This document shows positions 21,349 to 31,800 of a stretch of DNA of 64,000 nucleotides, piece after piece (positions within the stretch are counted from its first letter, which is position 1; the number at the start of each line of letters is the position of its first letter). This stretch comes from Ascarosepion bandense (Eukaryota; Mollusca; Cephalopoda; Sepiida; Sepiidae), in NCBI GenBank assembly GCA_037127315.1, contig JBBBDQ010001294.1, positions 1,273,501 through 1,337,500 of the forward strand, in the 5' to 3' direction. The position numbers and the translations under genes were made by a program. The notes beneath the pieces are model-generated. The model searched no databases. It saw only the letters and a list, made by a program, of their open reading frames with translations, and was not told the origin of the DNA.

Positions 21349-21735
21349 GATTGACATAGCATTTAAACTTTTGGATATTGTAGAAAAGAAGGTAGCTGAA
21401 AGAGAGTTCCACAAGTGAGAAGTGTGAAAGAAGAAACAATTTGAAGAGAACTTATGGTTACAACTAGCAATTTTAACAGTGAAATTATGTGACCAAACTG
21501 CTAATCTAGTATTGTCCTTAAATTCGTTAGTCAAGTTTTGATAGTAGAAAGATCATCAGAACAGTTACCATGAAAAGGCACAGAGAAGTTATGTTACAGC
21601 AATGGGAAAATGATTGAAGCCAAGATGCCAGGTGGGACTTATAATATTGCAGATACTTCTTTCAATGTTGTCTGGACCAGACCAGATGCAGCAATAAGAG
21701 TAAATGCATTGATGAATAGTAGTCTTATCAATTTA
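21349..21735 (-). pseudogene. LINE-L C-terminal region, heavily decayed
   Basis: On the minus strand the open part reads F-K-D-N-T-R-L-A-V-W-S-H-N-F-T-V and F-F-F-H-T-S-H-L-W-N-S-L. This matches T-R-L-A-T-R-S-H-P-F-T-V and F-F-S-R-T-S-R-L-W-N-S-L of better copies. It extends to H-I-W-S-G-P near 21690. Confidence 0.75.
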
Positions 21736-21867
21736 CACTATGAAAACATCAAATTTCTAATTCTAGCTTAGTCAATTGTATTCACTCTCACACTAATTGT
21801 ATGAACAACCATAGCTGTTGCAACAGAACAATAGAAACTAAGTATTTACACTCAAATTATTGTCATC

Positions 21868-22415
21868 TTTTTTTTTTATAATCCTATTGTCTCAAGCAAG
21901 GCATTTTACTGCCACTGTTGTACAGAGGGTGACATATGAGGAAAGTTATGTGAAAGAGTGACAAGTTATAGGGGGTATCAGGAAGTGGGTAAGAGAAGGA
22001 TGAGAATACTGATGAGAGTAGAGTGGATGGAGAAAGGAGCATGAGAGAGAGAGAGGATGCAAGTTAGTGAGATAGGAGATGACTATTGACTTTACATTTA
22101 AATTCTTGAAGCTGTCGAGGAAACAAGTAAATGGAAGGGAATTTCACAGGCAGGAAGTTCGAGAAAAGAAGCTTCTGGAGTAGAATTTGCATTTACATTT
22201 TATTGGTTTCACAGTAAACGGGTGGAACCTAGTTGCTAATCTTGTGGTTCGAGTAAATTCATATATACGGGCACAAGTGAGCTAAGTTCATTGGAGCAGA
22301 ATCCGTGAATGTATTTGTAGAAGAGATACAGGGAAGCCACATTGCGCTGGTGAGAAAGTGTCTGTATCTGAGTTGCAAGTTGGGATTATTCACATTACAG
22401 TTTTCTCTGTCCTGG
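21868..22415 (-). pseudogene. LINE-L subfamily b 3' end
   Basis: The T-run at 21868 is followed by the reversed 3' UTR (AAGCAAGGCATTTTACTGCC, CTGTTGTACAGAGGGTGACA). The C-terminal coding block to about 22400 has stops and small indels, including GATTTGAGTAAATTC-like remnants of E-F-T-R-D-T-R. Confidence 0.8.
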
Positions 22416-22429
22416 AACAATAACAGTCT

Positions 22430-22520
22430 ATTAGATTAAAGTGTTGATTCATGAATTTGGTGGCATGGTAATTCTGATTTCAATCCCTATTAGAAAAAGT
22501 CCAGCACTGTTTTGCTATTC
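22430..22520 (+). mobile_element. SINE-B-like head fragment
   Basis: ATTAAAGTGTTGATTCATGA followed by GGTAATTCTGATTTCAATCC matches the heads at 48570 and 48695. It occupies the tRNA-like region of a SINE-B relative. Confidence 0.45.
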
Positions 22521-22530
22521 TCAATGTACT

Positions 22531-23285
22531 GAACTTTTTTTTTTAATCATTTCACCCCGAGCAAGGCGGAAACGCCACTGATGTGCAGGGGGCTACATAA
22601 ATGTAAAAAGATTAATTAGAAAAGAGTGAGGAGTACAAACTAGTTAGAGAGGAACAATAGAAAGCTGAGAAAGCAGGTGCAATGACAGATACATAAGTGG
22701 AGAGAAAGAGAAGGTTATACAGGGGGTGGGGAGAGAGCTAGAGTCCAGTGGTTAGTAGATGAGTATTGACTTTGCATTTAAATTTCTGGAGGTTGTAGCA
22801 GTCAGGAAAGCAAGAATACGGGAATGAGTTCCACAAGCGAGAAGTGCGAGAGAAGAAGCTGCAGGAGTAGAATTGTCGTCTGCATTTGGCTAACCTGACT
22901 GTGAATGGGTGGGACCCAGATGCCAGTCTGGTTGCACGAGTAAACACCTGTTGAGGAGGCATCAGTGACTTAAGTTCATCCGAGCAGAAGCCATGAAAGT
23001 ATTTATAGAACAGACAAAGGGAGGCCACCTTTCAACGATGGGGAAGTGGCTGCAGTCGAGCCGCCAGATCAGTACCTATCACATTACAGACTCTCCTTTG
23101 GAGCCTGTCAAGAACACTGAGGAGAATGGCAGGGGCACCTGACCATAAATGGCAGCAGTACTCCATGCACGGACGGATGGTTGACTTGTATATATGCAGA
23201 ATGGATTCAGGTGGAAAAAACATCCTGGATCGACATAGCAGTAGATTTTGCTATGGATTCAATATAGCGGTTCCATTCTGGTGAA
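22531..23285 (-). mobile_element. LINE-L subfamily a, 5'-truncated
   Basis: T-run, then reversed 3' UTR, then on the minus strand two open pieces. 23223-23032 is S-I-L-H-I-Y-K-S-T-I-R-P-C-M-E-Y-C to A-A-R-L-Q-P-L-P-H-R. 23028-22738 is S-L-C-L-F-Y-K-Y-F-H-G-F to L-L-T-T-G-L, the subfamily a terminus. A single frame break near 23030 separates them. Nearly identical to the copy at 52251-53160. Confidence 0.87.
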
Positions 23286-23309
23286 TTAAAAAATTGGTAC
23301 TCAAAGAGA

Positions 23310-23310
23310 T

Positions 23311-23361
<51 letters not shown>

Positions 23362-23460
23362 AATTTATTTGTTTTAAACATTATTTTTAATGGATATTCA
23401 TATTTGAGTGGCTAGTCTGTTTTTTCTATAATTAAACAGTACATTTTAATTATCCATTGA
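23310..23460. repeat. (TA)n-flanked AT-rich repeat
   Basis: A TA run at about 23322-23358 is followed by TTAAACATTATTTTTAATGG and CATATTTGAGTGGCTAGTCT. This resembles 1825-1890 and 34225-34260, which also sit beside TA runs. Confidence 0.5.
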
Positions 23461-23995
23461 TATTCAAGAAATCTGCTTCAGAGCAATCTTTTTACTTTCA
23501 TTATCTGTCATGTAAACTAGACTGCAAAAGACCAGCAACTACTGACTGAAGCTATTTTGAGCTATTTCTAACTTTTTGCTGGTCAGCCTTTGTTTTTATC
23601 TTTTCCTTTTTAGCCACTGATCAAATCATTAAAATTATAATAAAAGGTTTTGTTTTTTTTTTAACTATAAAACACATATGTGTAAAGAATAGCACAGACT
23701 ATTTCAGCATTTCATACCAAATCTTAAAATAAATCTAATAATAGAAGACAACAAACCTGTTTTCCCTCCCTATTGATAATGTATTGATAATGAGGGTGGG
23801 TATGCTGATGACATAGGTATTCATAGTTGGGGTAAGAATGATTTTGAACAAAAAATGTACATCCTCTATCAAATATTACAAGAAATAGAAGACAAGATAA
23901 ATCTTTCCAAAATGAAATCTATGATCTGGAATTAGAATGAAAGCAATGATGGCACCTACCCTGAATCCATAATAATTCAGGATGGGGGATAAATA

Positions 23996-24302
23996 AATCA
24001 GTCAGTTAACTGCCGTACATGATACATGCTGGGACAATCATGTCTCTTTTGATCCATGACTGACTAGGCAGAAAATTTTCCCACAGCAAGTTGCCTTCTT
24101 TCTGCAGTAGACTGGTTGCCAAATAAAGCAATAGAACCCAATCTGTCCTGCTATTCAACCCACAGCTGGAGGAAGAAGAGATGGATTAATACCTTTCTTA
24201 AGGGTATTTAAGTGAATGAAAAGAATCCTACTGGAATTTGAATGTGGCTCTCTAATTTGTTGTTGAAAACCGTTATTCATCACATCACAATGTACATCTT
24301 AT
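23996..24302 (-). mobile_element. SINE-A inside LINE-F (minus copy)
   Basis: Tail ATCAGTCAGTTAACTGCCGT at the left. The head with ACATTGTGATGTGATGAATA lies at about 24295 (decayed A-box). Body blocks are all present. Confidence 0.82.
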
Positions 24303-24309
24303 AAAATGA

Positions 24310-24501
24310 ATGAAATGAGTTTAAATTCTAATTGAGTTTATTTCATTCATTTTCGCAGAAAGCGAGTTGATTAACAGCCAGTCTAACACAGAAAGAAATA
24401 GCAACCTGCTGTGAGAAAATCTTCTACTTAGTCAGTCATGGATTGAAAGAGACATGATTGCCCAAGTGTGTATCATGTATGGCAATTACCTGACTGACTG
24501 A
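24310..24501 (+). mobile_element. SINE-A inside LINE-F (plus copy, internally deleted)
   Basis: The head-side GAGTTTAAATTCTAATTGAG passes to GTTGATTAACAGCCAGTCTA, skipping the ACCCTTGGG block. The tail ATGTATGGCAATTACCTGAC is present. It faces the previous copy head to head. Confidence 0.75.
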
Positions 24502-24779
24502 ATTAGTAAATACTAATCAGTCAAAATATTTTGGTGTACGTATCAGTTGTAACAAATTTAGTACAGGAAGAAAAAAATATTGAACATAGAATAAACTGAA
24601 TATGTTCAGGGCAGGTGCCATCACTGCTTTCACCCAACGCTGCAAGTTGCTACTAAACCAAAACATTAACCCAAAAGCTAAAATTGTATTTTTCAGTACC
24701 CTCATCAGATCGAGACTTGATGTCATGCATGGTGTCCAACTCATTCAGAAATATCTAAACTGTCAGCTGTATACAACTG

Positions 24780-25660
24780 CTTTTTTTTTTTTAATCATTT
24801 CACCCCAAGCAAGGCATTCCACCGCCACTATTGCGCTTGGGGCTACATAGGGGAAGGTAAATAGAAAGAGTGGTTAGATATAGGAAATGTCAGAAGGGGG
24901 GTGATAGATAGTTGGGTGGGTGGGAAGAGTGTTTGAAAGAATGGAGGCGAGTTAGTTTGTTAGGAGGTGTCTATTGACCTAACATTTAAACTCTTGGAGA
25001 TTGTAGCCGTCGGGGAAGCAGTCATGTGAAAGGAAATTCCACAGTCGGGAAGTGCGAGAAAAGAAACTGTTGGAGTAGAAGTTGTGGTTGCATTTTATCG
25101 GTTTCACTGTAAAAGAGTGGGATCTAGTTGCTAGTCTAGTATCTCGTGTAAATTCGAACCTAGGGGGCACCAGTGATCTAAGTTCATCGGAGCAGAAGCT
25201 GTGAAAGTATTTATAGAAGAGACACAGGGAAGCCACATCGCGCCGGTGAGAGAGAGATTGCAGGTGGTCTGCTAAGTCGGTATCGATCACATTACAGACC
25301 CTCCACTGTACCTTGTTGAGAAGCCCAAGGAGAATAGCAGGGGCACCCGACAAAATATGGCAACAGTATTCAATGCACGGGTGGATGGTAGATTTATAAA
25401 TGTGCAGGATAGATTCAGACGGAAAAAAACCTCCGGGCCCTGCACAGAGAACCGACTTTCATAGCAGCAGATTTAGCAATGGGTTTGATATAGTCATTCC
25501 ACTTGAGGTCCGCTGAAAGTCTGAGACCAAGGAGGCATAGTGTTTTACTCTCTGGGAGGCAAGCCTGGTCCATGCTAATAGGAGGTAGGTGCGATTGTCT
25601 ATGATGATAGTAGCTTCGTTTTAGAAAGAAGCATTAAAATTTACGAGCCATTTCTTTTTT
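24780..25660 (-). pseudogene. LINE-L subfamily b, thumb to 3' end
   Basis: T-run at 24780, reversed 3' UTR, then minus-strand open frame 25353-24979 (S-G-A-P-A-I-L-L-G-L-L-N to N-L-Q-E-F-K-C). Upstream blocks L-K-W-N-D-Y-I and L-P-E-S-K-T-L extend to K-K-W-L-V near 25650. A stretch upstream of 25353 carries frame breaks, so the copy is dead. Confidence 0.87.
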
Positions 25661-25979
25661 CTCAGTTAAAAATGGCTTCACACAAATAAACACTGTAGGG
25701 CTTAGTGAGAACCATAGTCCCTCAATGTGGACTGGCACTAGAGAATCACAAATGAAGGAATATGCCAAATAATAGACATGTCACCTTAGGACTTTCAACA
25801 ACAGCAACATCTAAAATGGATAGTACATATAAATTGAAGGAAAAATAATGACATAATCAAGATGTTCCATCTGATATCAAGAAAACTGTTAGGAAAGGCA
25901 CTTCCAAAATACTAGAAAGAGAAAAAGCTAGTGGGCTTAAGAAACTCATTTTTCTCAAAAATTGTTTTAATAAAATATT
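25661..25979. other. Low-copy DNA, no gene
   Basis: No coding signal. AGGACTTTCAACAACAGCAA and TTCCATCTGATATCAAGAAA belong to no repeat recognised here. Confidence 0.35.
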
Positions 25980-26110
25980 TTATAATTTCAATTGACAACA
26001 GCACTGACTGCTCAGTAAATGCTCAGTAAATGTATGCCAAATGTTTCCTTATAAGGAAACAGCTAATATTAGCATTACCATTAAGTTCGCAAAAACTATG
26101 AGAGTAAAAA
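25980..26110. repeat. Repeat R6, inverted copy
   Basis: TGTTTCCTTATAAGGAAACA is itself a palindrome. With GCTAATATTAGCATTACCAT it matches, reversed, TAATGGTAATATTAGTTGTT and TCTTTATAAGGAAACATTTA near 29945-30003. Confidence 0.5.
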
Positions 26111-26129
26111 CAGCAATCTACAGTTAGAG

Positions 26130-26395
26130 CTGGTTAGATGTAACTGTGAATTCTATACTAGTCTTTTCTCGCAATTTTCATTCATACAACTCCTTTCTGG
26201 CTATATGCTTACTAGCTAACTTTAATCTGCAAAAAATAAATGTAATGTCATTTGCTATCTACTGTCCTCCTGACTACTCTTTCCTCTTGCCACTCATTAT
26301 CAATGTTTTTGCTCCTAATTCTTCTCCACCCTGTAACCCCTTGTGTCTTAGTGGATTTACAGCCAATATTGATTTTAAAAAAATGATAATTTCAG
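26130..26395 (+). pseudogene. LINE-L, very old 3' end
   Basis: GAATTCTATACTAGTCTTTT, TCTCGCA, CTTACTAGCTAACTTTAATC and TAACCCCTTGTGTCTTAGTG follow the order of the LINE-L C-terminus and 3' UTR, with no open frame matching the protein. A 119-codon frame here is in a shifted register. Confidence 0.55.
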
Positions 26396-27072
26396 AAAAG
26401 CATCCTGTTCATAATATAACTGACTTTTTACAGAATTATCTGAGATTTCATACTTACTACAAATTGGAAAAAAGAATAGTATCAGTAATATACAATTATC
26501 ATTGACATAAGCATGTGGTGAATACAGAATGAAAACTAACTCTATTCTCTTCACTTTTCACAAATTTAACAATCCTGTGTGAAATTTAATTTTGACAAAT
26601 AGAAAAAAAGATTGACCTCAATACTAAAAGAAAAAGGTGAAGCCAAATTTCGTGATCAAATGTTAAATTCATTTTTTAACCAATGATTTGCAAAACTGAG
26701 AGAAAAGTTAACAATCCAATATGAAGTCTTTCGCTTTAAGAGAATGAAAGAAAATCAAATCAGTCACACAGAGATCGAAGCAACATTAACATACCACCAA
26801 GATGTGATAAAAGAAACTTCAAACCACTGACCCGGATATAACGTCCCAACACACATTTGTTCTACCTTTCCTTACAACAACAACAACAACAGCAAGATAC
26901 TTCAACTGAATCCTAAAAATTAACATCATGATAAGTATCATTTTCTTTTATTGCTTTACCTTCCTTTTCACTTTCTTGCTATAAAAAAAGGAAAGGAACA
27001 CAGACTTCATTACTATTTTGTTAGTTCTGCACAAGCACATTCTGTTACTTACAACTAGAACTCTGGATTCAT
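26396..27072. other. Low-copy DNA, no gene
   Basis: No repeat recognised. A slightly less AT-rich stretch at 26740-26870 lacks splice signals and an open frame. Confidence 0.35.
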
Positions 27073-27170
27073 TTTTTTTTTTTTTTAATCATATCACCCT
27101 GGGCAAGGCGGTAAGGCCACTGGTGTACAGGGGGCTACGTAAGAGTGAAAAGATTGGAAAAGAGAAAGCC
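27073..27170 (-). mobile_element. LINE-L 3' UTR tip
   Basis: T-run then AATCATATCACCCTGGGCAA and GGTGTACAGGGGGCTACGTA. Confidence 0.75.
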
Positions 27171-27325
27171 GGAAACCACATCCTAAACAGGGAACAAGGG
27201 ATGAGCCTCTTCACCTGTTCAATAGACATGGGTGGAGTGTGAACCGGGCGATAGTTCAGTCTATCTACTCCAATTGAAAAAAAAAAAATAAGGAAAAGTG
27301 AAGAGATTGGAAAAGAGAAAGCCGG
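27155..27325. repeat. Repeat R7 with local duplication
   Basis: CATCCTAAACAGGGAACAAG and AGTGTGAACCGGGCGATAGT match CTCCTAAACAGGATACATGG and AAGTGTGAACCAGATGATAG at 45870-45950. The words GATTGGAAAAGAGAAAGCCG (27149 and 27305) flank it as a direct duplication, so it may be an insertion with a long target duplication. Confidence 0.5.
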
Positions 27326-27329
27326 AAAT

Positions 27330-27565
27330 TTTAACTCCTTACTACTATTCCTCTTTGAACATTTAACTGTTACAAATTGATGTTATTCTGTTCTGTTAAT
27401 AAAATTCTATTTAAACATACAAACAAAATACTTTTATTCTTCTAACCTCCAATATTCTGATGATTCTGAAAACCATTATGTTGTAGGGAGTGTCAGTTAT
27501 GTTTGTGACTTGGCCTTGTACCAGACATGGGTGACTGCCCTTACTTCAAGCATAGTTTCAAACTT
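27330..27565. repeat. Dispersed repeat R10, second copy
   Basis: TAATAAAATTCTATTTAAAC, TTTGTGACTTGGCCTTGTAC and TTGTAGGGAGTGTCAGTTAT match 18975-19255. Confidence 0.6.
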
Positions 27566-28260
27566 GACATTTGTGTCTTAGTGGCTTTTCTTTTTTACCT
27601 TGCTTGCTTATAAAGATTATAAGAAAAACTTTTTTTATGAAGAAAGCAAAAAAAGTAAATGTGGAGGAAAATACATGAAACAAAAGAACCAGAATAAAAG
27701 GAACGTAGCAGAACTGAGAAATCAACCACCACCACCACCACCAACATCACCACCATAATCAGCTTTATTTCATTGCCACTATCTGATATATAAATTCCAT
27801 TTTCTTTGCTATCCACACATTTATTGTCCTATCTATAATAACATTATCATTCTTGCATCAGTCTAAATGCCATTATCACCAGGTTTATTGTTATCATCAT
27901 CACGACTGCCTTCAAAATCGATAGTATTTATGTGTTATTATCTATATTATTAATCAATATTATCTTTGTGAGTGTAGAGATTAATGAATTCTCTGCATAG
28001 TATTCGCCTTGGCCAACAGAATTTCATGCCAGCCTGCCTGCAAGAACTAATGCTTAATCACTGAAATAAGGAGCCTTAAAGGCGTGACATGACAAATGAT
28101 AAGGCTTGACAAGTATAGCCACATAAACTACAGTCGAGGGCGAACACAGTGACTAGCGATGACCGTGGCATATTGCAGGCAGCAGCTCAAAATGTCTACT
28201 TGGACAAATGAGCTGAATGGTTAGTCATGGGCAACTTTTATGGTGACCAACCACATGATA
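27566..28260. other. Low-copy DNA; (CCA)n tract; less AT-rich block at 27960-28260
   Basis: A CCA run at 27725-27745 yields poly-V/T frames that are artefacts. From 27960 to 28260 the base composition is more balanced (for example CAGTCGAGGGCGAACACAGT) and matches no repeat in the window. No splice-bounded frame was found. Confidence 0.35.
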
Positions 28261-28276
28261 AGCTAACACAGTAAAA

Positions 28277-28315
<39 letters not shown>

Positions 28316-28370
28316 CAAATGTCATAAGACATATATATATATATATATATATATGCATGCAAATTTCATA

Positions 28371-28413
<43 letters not shown>

Positions 28414-28423
28414 GTGTATCGAG
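28277..28423. repeat. (TA)n clusters separated by a TTCATAAGA word
   Basis: Three TA runs alternate with GCAAATTTCATAAGA-type linkers. Similar TA-plus-TTCATAAGACATA units recur at 28735, 28985, 29020 and 29060. Confidence 0.85.
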
Positions 28424-28696
28424 GCAGCAAATAATTTTCTAAACATATACTGTTAAATATAAGAGACAATGAATGTCTATTATGTTTAATCATGAGCCAT
28501 TCTAAACATCGTATTTTGGCTTTAATTTCAGTTGAAAATAAAGACAAAAATTCTCCAACATTTGAATAATTTTTTATTACTTTGGTTCTAAGTTGGAGAA
28601 TTTTTGTCTTTATTTTCAACTGAAATTAAAGCCAAAATACGACGTTTAGAACGGCTCATGATTAAACGTACTAGACATTCATTGTCTCTTATATTT

Positions 28697-28703
<7 letters not shown>
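28424..28703. repeat. Penelope-like family 1 fragment, inverted pair (palindrome)
   Basis: The left arm (28441-28558) and right arm (28593-28699) are inverted copies sharing GGAGAATTTTTGTCTTTATT, CTGAAATTAAAGCCAAAATA and GGCTCATGATTAAAC. Read outwards each arm encodes S-L-F-S-T-E-I-K-A-K-I-R-R-L-E-R-L-M-I-K-x-x-R-H-S-L-S-L-I-F. A charged, leucine-rich helix of this type is plausible for the N-terminal region of a Penelope-like polymerase, but that is inference. Same unit at 42831 and 62797. Confidence 0.55.
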
Positions 28704-28733
<30 letters not shown>

Positions 28734-29019
28734 ATATCTTATATAAAAGACATATGTGTGTATATATATATATATATATCAAGGAACTAATCCATCTCTT
28801 CTTCCTCCAGCTATGGGTTGAATTGCAGAACTGATTGGGTTCTACTGCTTTGTTTGGCAACCAGTCTACCGCAGAAAGAAGGCAAATTGCTGTTGGAAAA
28901 TCTTCTGCCTAGTCAGTCATGGATCAAAAGAGACATGATTGTCCAAGCATGTATCATGTACGGCAGTTAACTGACTGATTATATTTCATAAGACATATAT
29001 ATATATGTATATTCATAAG

Positions 29020-29050
<31 letters not shown>

Positions 29051-29095
29051 CGTAAATTTCATAAGACATATATATATATATATATATATGCCAAT
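28704..29095. repeat. (TA)n clusters around a SINE-A
   Basis: TA runs at 28701-28730, 28759-28779, 29021-29047 and 29069-29088 are interspersed with TTCATAAGACATA linkers. SINE-A occupies 28780-28980. Confidence 0.85.
28780..28980 (+). mobile_element. SINE-A, 3' two-thirds
   Basis: Begins within the AATCCATCTCTTCTTCCTCC block and ends ATGTACGGCAGTTAACTGAC. The head is lost into the TA run. Confidence 0.82.
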
Positions 29096-29300
29096 TTCAT
29101 TGAAAATGAGAGATAAAGAGCTATAATTTCTCATGTGATCTTATAACTTTGTTCTTTTCAGAACATAAATTATATTATAAAAATTGTTCAAATTTTTTAC
29201 TTATCCAAGTGATGTTGGCTATACCTTTAGCCATTATCAAGGAGGAATTTTATTTTATTTTTAACTGAATACATATAGCTTATTTTGTGTGTACATGTAA
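29096..29300 (+). repeat. AT-rich repeat R11
   Basis: TCTCATGTGATCTTATAACT, TTGTTCTTTTCAGAACATAA and AGCCATTATCAAGGAGGAAT correspond to 37915-38060 (TTTCATGTTATCTTATGATC, TAGAACATAAGTTATATAAA). Both copies have a TA run at their left edge. Confidence 0.5.
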
Positions 29301-29629
29301 AAACATAGGAATGTTTTATATTCCAGTCACAGTGAGCACATTGTGGCTGTGTTTATAGTTGATATAGTTAAGTGTTGCCTTTTTCTTTTTTATTAATAAT
29401 GCTTGCATTATTTTTAGTCATTTTTTTACATGTGGATGATGCTGTTATATTTGTATTATCAACAACTATGTTATGGATAGAGTTTGTAGGTCTCCATGTA
29501 TATTAAAATGATACCTAATAGAGCTGTGATCAGAGAGATGTAATGTGAATCTTCTTGTTAAACAGGTTATAGTATATCAACTTGTGTTTATGTGTGTATT
29601 TTTAAAAAATAATGAATAAATCAACAATT

Positions 29630-30850
29630 TTGTTTAAAGTCTTCAAATGATGTGGTTTCTATTATTTCATACTATTCTTTGTGATTCTGTACTGCTAGTC
29701 AACAAGGTTTGAAGAAAAATGGTTCTTGTTGAGGCCTACAAAAAGCCTTTTTTTTTTCATTCTTGATCTAAGAAAGTGGTTGCATGCACCAGACTCTTTA
29801 GATATTTAAGAAAGTTTCAACCTCACAAAATTATTTAGTTGTGTTTCTCCTGCTCTAGTGATCCTTAATTGATGGTAATGGTAATATTAGCTGCTTCCTT
29901 ATGAGGAAACATTCAGCATTCATTGACCAAACAGCCAGGCCACAAGTTCCAAAAATGAATAGTAATGGTAATATTAGTTGTTTCTTTATAAGGAAACATT
30001 TAGCATTTATTAACCAAACAGCCTGTACAAATTTCAATTGAAAGTCATAAAATCTTTCTCTTAAAACAAATTTTCAGGAAAATAGTTTCCCCAAGTCAAG
30101 TAGACTATTATCACACTTTCCAGTATTAACAAAGGTTTCTTTTCTAACCTTTTATTTGAAGTAGTGTGGAATGTCAACATCATGATTATGTCATTGTCTG
30201 ATCTTAAAAAAAAAAACAGTGTATATTGCATATATTATCCTGCATATTGTGAAGAAAATCATTATCTGTTCTCCTTGTTCTTTTAATCTTCAGTTCTAAT
30301 GACATTCTTTTTACTTCATAATTTCTCATTATGTGCCATCCATTTTAGTTGTTGCTACTGCTGAAAGTTCTCAGGTGATGGTGTTTCTATTATTTGCTAA
30401 AGTTTCTTTTATTATTCTGTAGCACTAGTCTACAAAATCCATACCTCTAATACCTAATCCCTATATAAAAGATGTAGGTAGGTAAACTGAAAAGTCAGAT
30501 GCAGTCCCATCTTGTTCCATTTTCAATGGAGAACATGCTGCTCAAGCAAGTTATTGAACATCTTGTAGATCATGGTGAGTAGCATTTTCATGGTAATTAT
30601 GCTCAAGATGCATTATGCAGTGATTCAGTTGAAAGAAGAAACATCTTGACTGTTATTGTCTCTTTGCTATTCATTTCAATTGTTGCCTCTGTTGAAAGTC
30701 TTCAAGTTGTGTGGTGTTTGCTATTTGGTAAAGCTTTTTATGATTTTTAACACTGGTCTACTAGGCTTAAAGAAGGATAATTTTTGCTAAGACATACAGG
30801 TTTCATTCACTTGAAGCCATTTTTAACCATTGATCTGAGTAAGTGGTTGT
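29630..30850 (+). repeat. Degenerate direct repeats (three units) with R6 between
   Basis: Units near 29635, 30365 and 30680 share GAAAGT(C/T)TTCAA, GGTGTTTCTATTATTT and a CACTAGTCTAC(A/T)A segment. R6 copies lie at 29870-29960 and 29945-30200, the first two sharing TGGTAATGGTAATATTAG and AAGGAAACATT. Confidence 0.45.
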
Positions 30851-31117
30851 GTACAGCTGAGAGTTTATATATTTCTGAACAAGTGGTGAATGTATGACAT
30901 CCATATGAAAGTCTTGATCAAGTATATTTTTCATATCACAGAATATCAAAATTGTTATAAGCATAGAACTAATTATTAAGAAAATGTTAATAGGATCAAG
31001 ACTATAATTGCCTTTCTCCTAAACGATTTTATTTTAATAAAAATTAATTTTTAACTTTTACATTTTGTGGATTTTACAAAACCTGCTTACTTCATTGATT
31101 ATGATCAAGATCATAGT
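30851..31117. other. AT-rich DNA, no gene
   Basis: No feature supported. Confidence 0.3.
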
Positions 31118-31303
31118 TCACAACTCAACACAGAAGTTAATTCTTTTTCCATAGTTGTATATTATGGTGTCTTCTCTTAGCCACATCATAGTGGAGTATA
31201 GGCTATCAATGACTTCTCGCCATAATAATCTGTTCTGGGCTGGTTCATTGTCGTCAGTGCTTCTGTAACTTGTCTTTTTTACAGATGGAGGTGTTAACTC
31301 CAC
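31118..31303 (-). pseudogene. Unrecognised coding-like fragment
   Basis: A 61-codon minus-strand frame with balanced composition contains D-D-N-E-P-A-Q-N-R-L-L-W-R-E-V-I-D-S-L-Y-S. The N-R-x-x-W-R-E-x-I pattern is reminiscent of the D-R-x-x-W-R-x-x-I end of LINE-E-like proteins (D-R-E-T-W-K-A-M-I at 49960). It is probably a LINE tail. No splice acceptor fits. Confidence 0.3.
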
Positions 31304-31329
31304 ACAAACCCCTTTATCCTCCAGGCCAG

Positions 31330-31800
31330 GTGGTCTACCTCCAGGCTGGTTTTGAATTCAGAGTTTTTTCTTTTCCTAGACTGGTTGCCAACCAACGCTA
31401 TAGAACCCAGTCTGGCCTGTTATTCAACACATAGCTAGGGAAGGGGACTCCAGGCTGGTTTTGAATTCAGAGTTTTTTCTTCTCCCAGACTGGTTGCCAT
31501 CCAAAACTAAGGACCCCAGTCTATCCTGCTATTTAACCATAGCTGGGGGTAGCAGAGATAGATTCATACTTTTTCCAAGATTTTTAGCATGCAAGTGAAT
31601 GTAATGAACTCAACTGGAGTTCAAACTTGGCTCTCCAATTCCTCAATCTGTGCTGCTATTCATTACTCCACCATGCCTCCACAATTGTGTTGTCTTACCA
31701 AAGCTATATACAGATTTTAATTCAAAGTTATCCTCTTAGACTGGTTACCAACCACAGCTAGATGACCAAGTTTGCCCTGCTATTTCACCTATAGTAGGAT
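31330..31800 (-). mobile_element. SINE-D, composite of repeated 3' ends
   Basis: The minus-strand head is near 31690 (GGAGGCATGGTGGAGTAATG). Box B-like AAGTTTGAACTCC lies at about 31628. The tail module (CCAGACTGGTTGCC and GAATTCAGAGTTTTTTCTTC) occurs twice, at 31350 and 31450. Another tail piece is at 31730-31800, so the 3' end is tandemly repeated. Confidence 0.6.

Larger units (their letters stand above)
23795..24765 (+). pseudogene. LINE-F: third non-LTR reverse transcriptase fragment, split by SINEs
   Basis: Frame from 23801 reads Y-A-D-D-I-G-I-H-S-W-G, the catalytic RT box. It continues F-E-Q-K-M-Y-I-L-Y-Q-I-L-Q-E-I-E and I-N-L-S-K-M-K-S-M, matching the alpha-helix after the box in non-LTR RTs. 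Two SINE-A copies interrupt (23996-24501). The RT resumes with S-K-Y-F-G-V-R-I-S, equivalent to the K-Y-L-G-V motif, and then A-F-T-Q-R-C-K-L-L-L-N-Q-N-I and I-F/V-F-F-S-T-L-I-R-S-R-L-D-V. This differs from LINE-L and LINE-E and is the only copy seen. Stops make it inactive. Confidence 0.7.
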
